The notes under the pieces are model-generated. The model did no database searches. It was not told the origin of the DNA and saw only the letters and a program-made list of their open reading frames with translations. Made by a program: the position numbers and the translations under genes. DNA of 64,000 nucleotides from Hymenobacter sp. BT18 (lineage in GTDB: Bacteria > Bacteroidota > Bacteroidia > Cytophagales > Hymenobacteraceae). Below, piece after piece: positions 59,516 through 64,000 of the stretch. Within the stretch, counting starts at the first letter, position 1, and every line of letters starts with the position of its first letter. The DNA lies in contig NZ_CP050954.1 of NCBI RefSeq assembly GCF_012273015.1, forward strand, positions 2,954,001 through 3,018,000. The letters are read 5' to 3'.

Positions 59516-59547
59516 CAAAGGTGTACGGAGTATTCTATTACTCACAA
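59516..59547 (-). promoter_or_regulatory. Promoter candidate for the peptide-CPBP operon
   Basis: On the minus strand ttg (59547-59545) and cacctttg (59523-59516) are separated by 21 nt, a good Bacteroidetes-type promoter with one mismatch in the -7 octamer. It lies 66 bp upstream of peptide 2. The plus-strand frame over 59359-59652 overlaps it and is rejected as a gene. Confidence 0.5.
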
Positions 59548-59787
59548 TGGTTAAGTTGTACTAAAATAGATGTTGCTACATTGGTCTGCTATGCCATTTA
59601 CAGTACCAAAGCTATGTCATTCTGTTACCCATCCCCTGGTTGCCCTGATTAGTTGCTGTGATTTGCCAGCGCGATGAACACAGTTAGCATATATCCCTAT
59701 CCCAAGGTCTGCCTAGCCGCAGCTATTTCGTAACCGGTTGTGCGGGTAAGTGCGTATGTTGCTAGCTTTAAAACAGGTTTCTTCTCC

Positions 59788-60447
59788 ATGGCCGATATCA
59801 ACATTCAACGCAAAAAGTCTTCTCCCAGCCCCTGGCTGCTCATCTTGCTCGTGCTGCTCGTAATTGGGGGAGCCGCTTACTTTCTGCTTCGCCACGATGC
59901 TGGCTCCTCGGCTCCGGTTTCTACTCCTGCCGCCAGCCCGGAAACTCCCCTGCCAGATAGCACCACTGGCGCCGAGACGGGCCCCCGCCCCGATGCTAAC
60001 GCGGCCGTAGCCGATATGAGTACGCCCACCGAAGTCGTAGTAGCGCCCGAAGAGCTGGCGGCTTTTGCTGCCTCCGATGCTGCCACTCCCGATTATGGCC
60101 GGCGCGGGCTCCAAATACTGAGTGCCACCTTAAGCAGCCTGGCCGATCGGGCCGACTTCCGGGACGCCGCCATCAGCACCCGGCGGGATGATCTGACCAG
60201 TGCTACCAGCCGCCTGGAGGAAGAGGGTGCCAGCTTGCGTCCGGGCTTCACTGCCGCTACGTTGCTGCTGCAGGCTATGCAGCAGAAGGGCTACCCGGAG
60301 CTCGAAGCCGACGTAAACCAGCTCACGGCGCAGGCCGATGCCCTGACCGGGCGGGTGGCTACTGCCCAGGACCAAGCGGCGCTGCAAGCCTACCTGAAAC
60401 AGGCTGCCCGCCTTGTAAAGGCCCTAAATGAGCCGCCAACCCGTTAA
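59788..60447 (+). CDS. Membrane-anchored hypothetical protein
   Basis: A 219-residue protein from the ATG at 59788 (MADINIQRKKSS). One hydrophobic helix (WLLILLVLLVIGGAAYFLL, about residues 16-34) is followed by a Pro/Ala/Thr/Ser-rich linker to about residue 75. The C-terminal region is helical and Ala/Gln/Leu-rich, possibly a coiled coil. The family is not recognised. Composition is again GC-rich, so it lies outside the AT-rich island. Followed after 33 bp by the PRC-barrel gene and probably cotranscribed with it. Confidence 0.78.
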   Translation: MADINIQRKKSSPSPWLLILLVLLVIGGAAYFLLRHDAGSSAPVSTPAASPETPLPDSTTGAETGPRPDANAAVADMSTPTEVVVAPEELAAFAASDAATPDYGRRGLQILSATLSSLADRADFRDAAISTRRDDLTSATSRLEEEGASLRPGFTAATLLLQAMQQKGYPELEADVNQLTAQADALTGRVATAQDQAALQAYLKQAARLVKALNEPPTR

Positions 60448-60480
60448 TGAACCTGCTTTATTGCCTTTGCCCTTCCTGCT

Positions 60481-60963
60481 ATGGAACCTATAACTGACCC
60501 CATTCCCTCGGCCCAGGGCATGCACCTGCGCCGCCTGCGCGACCTCACCGAATTTGAAGTAGCCGATGGCAACCCCGATGTACGCGGCTGGGCTGTGCGC
60601 GGCGCCGATGGCCGGCAGTTTGGGCAGGTATATGAGTTGATTGTGGACGCGGATGCCTTAAAAGTACGCTACCTTGATGTGGAGCTGGACGAAAACCTGC
60701 GCATCAACGAGCGGGACCGGCATATCCTACTGCCTATTGGCGCGGCCGCCCTCGATGACGACGGCGACAACGTATTCGTGCCTTCCCTGACGGCGCAGTC
60801 AGTGCTGGACTACCCGCCCTACGTCGAAATTCAGATCACGCGCGAGTACGAACAAGCCATGCTGCGGGCTCTCAACCTGCAGCTTCCCGAAGGCCAGCAA
60901 AGCTTCTACGACCAGCCCAGCTACGACGACTCGCAGTTTTATCAGCGGCGTCGCCTGAACTAA
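60481..60963 (+). CDS. PRC-barrel domain protein
   Basis: A 160-residue protein with a PRC-barrel domain (about residues 20-105: WAVRGADGRQFGQVYELIVDADALKVRYLDVEL and HILLPIGAAALDDDGDNVFVP). PRC-barrels occur in RimM and in photosynthetic reaction centre H subunits, and elsewhere as small signalling or RNA-related modules. The C-terminus is Tyr/Gln/Arg-rich (FYDQPSYDDSQFYQRRRLN). ATG at 60481, coupled to the preceding membrane protein. Function unknown. A perfect terminator follows. Confidence 0.82.
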   Translation: MEPITDPIPSAQGMHLRRLRDLTEFEVADGNPDVRGWAVRGADGRQFGQVYELIVDADALKVRYLDVELDENLRINERDRHILLPIGAAALDDDGDNVFVPSLTAQSVLDYPPYVEIQITREYEQAMLRALNLQLPEGQQSFYDQPSYDDSQFYQRRRLN

Positions 60964-61012
60964 AAAAACACCGCCGGGCCAATCTATTATAGACGGACCC
61001 GGCGGTGTTTTT
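60964..61012. terminator. Bidirectional rho-independent terminator
   Basis: A perfect 15-bp stem (aaaaacaccgccggg and its inverse) with a 19-nt loop lies between the convergent PRC-barrel and hemH genes, starting right at the PRC-barrel stop. A and T tracts flank it on both sides. Confidence 0.9.
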
Positions 61013-61026
61013 GTGGGATAATGGCT

Positions 61027-62067
61027 TTAGTTGCGCCGAATCATGTCGGCTACGCCGCGTACCCACTGTGGGTGCGAGTTCAATGAGGGAACCAACTGCC
61101 AGTGCTTGCCACCAGCTTCTTCGAACATCTCCTTAAATTCTTCCCCTACTTCAATGGTCGTTTCCAGGCAGTCGGCCACGAAAGCAGGGGAGAAGGCCAG
61201 CACATTGTGGATGCCCTTGGCCGGGAATTCCTTGATTACCTCATCGGTGTAAGGCTGTAGCCAAGGGTCACGCAGGCGGCTTTGCAGACGGCTCTGAAAG
61301 GTAGTGGTGTACTGATCCGGCGTGAGGCCCAGCGCCTTGCCCAGCTGGCGCGACGTCTCGAAGCACTGAGCCCGGTAGCAGTAGCGGTTGTTCTTGTTGT
61401 AGCTGGCGCAGCAGCTGCCCAGCTTACAGTAGCTCTTGTGGCTGCCTTTCAGCACGTGGCGCTCCGGGATTCCGTGGTAGCTAAATACCACGTGGTCGTA
61501 GGCATGCTTGGCCATTTCGGCCTTGCCCAAAGTGGCAAACGTGCCGATGAAAGCGGGGTCTTCTACGAAGGTGCTGATAAAGGAAATCGTGGGCACTATC
61601 CACCATTTGCTTACTATCTCCATCACCTTTTCCTGCACGGAGCCCGTGCTGGCTGCCGCGTACTGCGGGAACAGCGGTAATACGATAATTCGGTCTACGG
61701 CCGCGTCGCGTAGTTGCTCCAGGGCACTTTCAATGCTGGGGTTCTGGTAGCGCATCCCAAAGGCCACCAAGTAGTCCTGGCCGAGCTCCTCCTGCACCAG
61801 CTTCTGCAGATCCAGGCCGTGGTAAAGCAGGGGAGAGCCACGGTCAGTCCAGAGCTGCTGGTAGATTTTGGCCGACTTGGGGGCGCGCAACGGCACTACC
61901 AAGCCCCGGAACAATGGGTACCGAATGGCCGCCGGCATATCAATCACGCGGGCGTCTGTTAGAAATTCGTTGAGGTAGCGCCGCACATCCGGCGTACGGG
62001 GGGAGTCGGGCGTGCCTAAATTAACGAGCAGTACACCGGTGCGGCCTTGGGAAGCTGAAGAGGGCAT
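61027..62067 (-). CDS. hemH: Ferrochelatase
   Basis: Inserts Fe(II) into protoporphyrin IX, the last step of the protoporphyrin-dependent heme route. VLLVNLGTPDSPRTPDVRRYL opens the fold; the catalytic His198 sits in FSYHGIPERH. Just after it lies an unusual cluster of five cysteines at 214, 219, 220, 230 and 235. Known Fe-S ferrochelatases bind a [2Fe-2S] cluster through C-terminal cysteines, so this internal cluster is different; a metal or redox role is possible. It is 346 residues. ATG at 62067. No other heme genes nearby. Confidence 0.94.
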   Translation of the reverse strand: MPSSASQGRTGVLLVNLGTPDSPRTPDVRRYLNEFLTDARVIDMPAAIRYPLFRGLVVPLRAPKSAKIYQQLWTDRGSPLLYHGLDLQKLVQEELGQDYLVAFGMRYQNPSIESALEQLRDAAVDRIIVLPLFPQYAAASTGSVQEKVMEIVSKWWIVPTISFISTFVEDPAFIGTFATLGKAEMAKHAYDHVVFSYHGIPERHVLKGSHKSYCKLGSCCASYNKNNRYCYRAQCFETSRQLGKALGLTPDQYTTTFQSRLQSRLRDPWLQPYTDEVIKEFPAKGIHNVLAFSPAFVADCLETTIEVGEEFKEMFEEAGGKHWQLVPSLNSHPQWVRGVADMIRRN

Positions 62068-62075
62068 TGTATAGG

Positions 62076-62235
62076 GCTGTTAGCTGTTGGCTGATAGCGG
62101 CTAGCCTTTTGCGGGGCGGGTCGCAGCTGGCCACAAGCTAGTGGGTAAGAACTAGGCGTTAAACCGAAAAGCAAACGGTTTGTCTCTGTTTGAACCGCAA
62201 AAGAAGCTAATAGCTGGTAGCTAACAGCTAACGGC
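62076..62235. repeat. Long imperfect inverted repeat between hemH and era
   Basis: Arms of about 40 bp (62076-62114 and 62195-62235), rich in agctgttagct/gctaatagct words, pair with several mismatches. An inner aaaccg/cggttt hairpin lies between them. It almost fills the intergenic space of the divergent hemH and era genes. It would form a cruciform or long hairpin; no sequence shared with insertion-sequence ends was recognised. Confidence 0.65.
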
Positions 62236-62247
62236 TTAAAATAACCG

Positions 62248-62255
62248 TACCTTTG
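62248..62255 (+). promoter_or_regulatory. Candidate -7 element for era
   Basis: tacctttg matches TAnnTTTG 21 bp before the chosen GTG start of era. A start at the overlapping TTG (62253) is excluded because it lies within this element. The -33 position lacks a clear TTG. Confidence 0.5.
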
Positions 62256-62276
62256 CAGACTTATTTCGAAAACACT

Positions 62277-63176
62277 GTGAATTCCGAACCTACTCCGCAC
62301 CGCGCTGGCTTTGTGAGCATTATCGGCAAGCCCAACGTAGGCAAGTCGACGCTAATGAACGCCCTCATGGGTGAACGGCTCAGCATCGTCACCAGCAAAG
62401 CCCAAACCACGCGCCACCGGATTCTGGGCATTCTCAACGGCGACGACTTTCAATTGGTGTATTCTGATACGCCGGGCATCATTCAGCCTAAGTATGAGCT
62501 GCACAACGCCATGATGTCGTTTGTGTACTCTTCGCTGGAAGATGCCGACGTTATTTTGTTCGTAACGGACATCTACGAGAAGCACGACGAAGAGCCGGTG
62601 GTAGAACGCCTGCGCAAAATGGTGAATACGCCCATTCTGCTGCTGGTCAATAAAATTGACCAGGCCGATCAGGCCGAGGTAGAAGCCAAAGTGGACTACT
62701 GGCGCGAGCAGCTACCCAATGCCGCCCGCGTGCTGCCAATTTCGGCCCTGGAGAAGTTTGGCACCGGTGAACTGCTGGATCTGATATTGGGTTACCTACC
62801 CGTTCATCCGGCCTACTACCCCAAGGATGAGCTGACGGACAAGCCGGAGCGCTTCTTTGCGGCTGAAATGATCCGGGAAAAAATCTTTAAGCTCTACAAG
62901 AAGGAAGTGCCTTACAGCTGTGAGGTCGAGATTGAAGAGTTCAAGGAAGAGGAAGATATCATTCGGATGCGGTCCATCATCTACGTGGAGCGCGCCAGTC
63001 AGAAAGGCATCATCATTGGCCAGCAAGGCGCCGCCCTTAAGAAAGTAGGCACCTGGGCCCGGGAAGAAATGGAGAAGTTCTTCCTGAAAAAGGTGTTCCT
63101 CGAAATCCACGTGAAAGTCAACGAAAACTGGCGTACCGATCCTAAGGCGCTTACCCGCTTTGGGTACAACCAATAG
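62277..63176 (+). CDS. era: GTPase Era
   Basis: A ribosome-associated GTPase of 16S rRNA maturation. G1 is IIGKPNVGKST at residues 15-25, G3 DTPGI, and G4 NKID. The C-terminal KH domain reads IIGQQGAALKKVGTWAREEMEKFF. It is 299 residues. The GTG at 62277 (reading MNSEPTPHR) is preferred because the longer frame begins inside the promoter -7 element. Divergent from hemH across an inverted repeat, and followed by a second inverted repeat before der. Confidence 0.97.
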   Translation: MNSEPTPHRAGFVSIIGKPNVGKSTLMNALMGERLSIVTSKAQTTRHRILGILNGDDFQLVYSDTPGIIQPKYELHNAMMSFVYSSLEDADVILFVTDIYEKHDEEPVVERLRKMVNTPILLLVNKIDQADQAEVEAKVDYWREQLPNAARVLPISALEKFGTGELLDLILGYLPVHPAYYPKDELTDKPERFFAAEMIREKIFKLYKKEVPYSCEVEIEEFKEEEDIIRMRSIIYVERASQKGIIIGQQGAALKKVGTWAREEMEKFFLKKVFLEIHVKVNENWRTDPKALTRFGYNQ

Positions 63177-63185
63177 CAGCGGTGA

Positions 63186-63273
63186 GATTTTAGAATTAAG
63201 AGCTTAGAATGTTCAAGAACAATGATACTGAACAGTCTAAGCTCCCATAGCTAGCTTCTTAGTTCTAAGAATC
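63186..63273. repeat. Long imperfect inverted repeat between era and der
   Basis: The arms 63186-63215 and 63229-63273 match as inverted copies (gattttagaattaag with agcttagaatgttca on one side) with one bulge of about 15 nt. It contains ttagaattaag and gcttagaa words. It starts 9 bp after the era stop, much like the repeats at 31749 and 62076. Confidence 0.65.
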
Positions 63274-63344
63274 CGACCTCACATTCACTTAACTACTCCG
63301 GGCACTGCCGAAACTGGTCGGGCCGGCGGCTGGAGTCAGACAAC

Positions 63345-64000
63345 ATGAAGAATACTATTGCCATTGTGGGCCGCCCAAATGTGGGTAAGTCCACGCTGTT
63401 CAACCGGTTGGTGGGCCAGCGCAAGGCCATCATGGACAACGAATCGGGCGTGACGCGCGACCGGCACTACGGCTACGGCGAGTGGACGGGGAAGTACTAC
63501 ACCGTGATTGACACGGGCGGCTACGTTCACAACTCGGAAGACATCTTCGAAGGCGAAATCAACAAGCAAGTAAAGCTGGCCATTGAAGAAGCTGACGTCG
63601 TCCTGTTTATGGTGGATGTAGACTCCGGCCTGCACCACCTCGACGAAGAGTTTGCCAACGTGCTGCGCCGCTACCAGGGCAAAAAGCCCATGTACATGGT
63701 AGCCAACAAGGCCGATACCAACGCCCGCGCCCACGCCGCCGGCGAATTCTACGCCCTGGGCATCGGCGACGGTGAAATTTTCCCGATCAGCTCGCAAAGC
63801 GGCTCCGGCACCGGCGACCTGCTCGACGCCGTGGTTAGCCACTTCGAGGAAGAAGGCGTGGAAGAGCCCGACGCGGGCGTACCCAAAATTGCCATTGTGG
63901 GTCGCCCTAACGTAGGTAAATCGTCGTTTGTGAACCTGCTGCTGGGCACCGAGCGCAGCATCGTGACGGATATTGCCGGTACCACCCGCGACTCTATCCA
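63345..64000 (+). CDS. der: GTPase Der (EngA), partial (C-terminus beyond right edge)
   Basis: Essential double-G-domain GTPase for 50S ribosome assembly, with the 3' end outside the window. ATG at 63345 ([17 protein letters not shown]). The first G domain covers residues 1-160, with DTGGY and NKAD. The second begins near residue 178 with [13 protein letters not shown] and ends the window at TRDS. The tandem G1 motifs are diagnostic for Der. Era and Der in the same orientation suggest a ribosome-assembly pairing, although a 168-bp gap with an inverted repeat separates them. Confidence 0.96.
   Translation, partial: MKNTIAIVGRPNVGKSTLFNRLVGQRKAIMDNESGVTRDRHYGYGEWTGKYYTVIDTGGYVHNSEDIFEGEINKQVKLAIEEADVVLFMVDVDSGLHHLDEEFANVLRRYQGKKPMYMVANKADTNARAHAAGEFYALGIGDGEIFPISSQSGSGTGDLLDAVVSHFEEEGVEEPDAGVPKIAIVGRPNVGKSSFVNLLLGTERSIVTDIAGTTRDSI

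Larger units (their letters stand above)
58060..59750. other. AT-rich island carrying a putative bacteriocin module
   Basis: Base composition drops visibly here: the DNA between the DUF2157 gene and the hypothetical at 59788 is roughly two-thirds A+T by eye, against GC-rich neighbours. It encloses only the CPBP-protein gene, two short double-glycine peptide genes, hairpins and a promoter candidate. No transposase, integrase, direct repeats or tRNA flank it. The composition suggests recent horizontal acquisition. Confidence 0.7.

Noticed and set aside
59359-59652. Plus-strand open frame of 97 codons over peptide gene 2
   Set aside because: It is antisense to a peptide with a near-perfect double-glycine leader, has no domain or signal features of its own and no neighbouring partner.
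1-64000. CRISPR arrays, rRNA operon, transposases or prophage genes
   Set aside because: No regularly spaced direct repeats, no rRNA-like sequence and no recombinase or phage structural motifs were found by reading both strands.

Overview
The window looks like chromosomal DNA of a Hymenobacter-like member of the Bacteroidetes (Cytophagales). The evidence is GC-rich coding sequence, few Shine-Dalgarno sequences, many starts preceded by the Bacteroidetes -7 element TAnnTTTG, and families typical of the phylum: DUF5686/carboxypeptidase-regulatory outer-membrane proteins, PorG-like barrels beside UppS-BamA-OmpH, a MurF-Alr fusion, and an ExbB-ExbD-ExbD-TonB-TonB cluster. The genus is inferred from general resemblance, not from a marker gene.

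Layout. 1-5 kb: a YkvA-type protein cut by the left edge, a secreted NlpC/P60 hydrolase, a small HExxH protein, hypotheticals, tRNA-Thr(CGT), an FkbM methyltransferase. 5-20 kb: a YfhO-like membrane protein, a PLP-dependent deaminase-family enzyme, a GT-C-type membrane protein, DUF4230, GNAT, RecX, a DUF5686 protein, RarD, MurF-Alr, and two tandem secreted paralogues. 20-34 kb: FeoA-FeoB, an RsmI-like methyltransferase, a hydrolase, a likely minus-strand run of MnmH-SelD-membrane protein-TPR histidine kinase (tRNA selenation plus sensing), PdxJ, YqeY, CvpA, PabA/TrpG and another hydrolase. 34-45 kb: an envelope-biogenesis run, CBS protein, Omp85-like protein, NAD kinase, two PorG-like barrels, UppS, BamA, two OmpH/Skp chaperones and an RluD-type pseudouridine synthase. 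45-52 kb (minus): the TonB/ExbBD energy module followed by a small membrane protein, a PstS-like lipoprotein and a TPR protein. 52-58 kb: MazG, GlmM, cysteine desulfurase, and a coupled pair of DUF2157-type membrane proteins. 59.8-64 kb: a membrane-anchored hypothetical, a PRC-barrel protein, ferrochelatase, Era and the start of Der.

The most notable region is a small AT-rich island at about 58.05-59.75 kb. It encodes, on the minus strand, two short peptides with near-canonical double-glycine leaders and GxxxG motifs, followed by a CPBP (Abi-type) membrane protein with all three CPBP motifs. This is the architecture of a two-peptide (class IIb-like) bacteriocin with its immunity protein, which is unexpected in this phylum. 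No dedicated C39-peptidase ABC exporter lies in the window. A strong hairpin sits between the peptide genes and the CPBP gene, and a Bacteroidetes-type promoter candidate lies upstream.

Other points of interest are an intrinsic-terminator-like hairpin inside the signal-peptide codons of the second PorG-like gene, several long imperfect intergenic inverted repeats, terminators whose U-tract also reads as a promoter -7 element, and a five-cysteine cluster next to the catalytic histidine of ferrochelatase. I saw no rRNA, CRISPR array, transposase or prophage genes.
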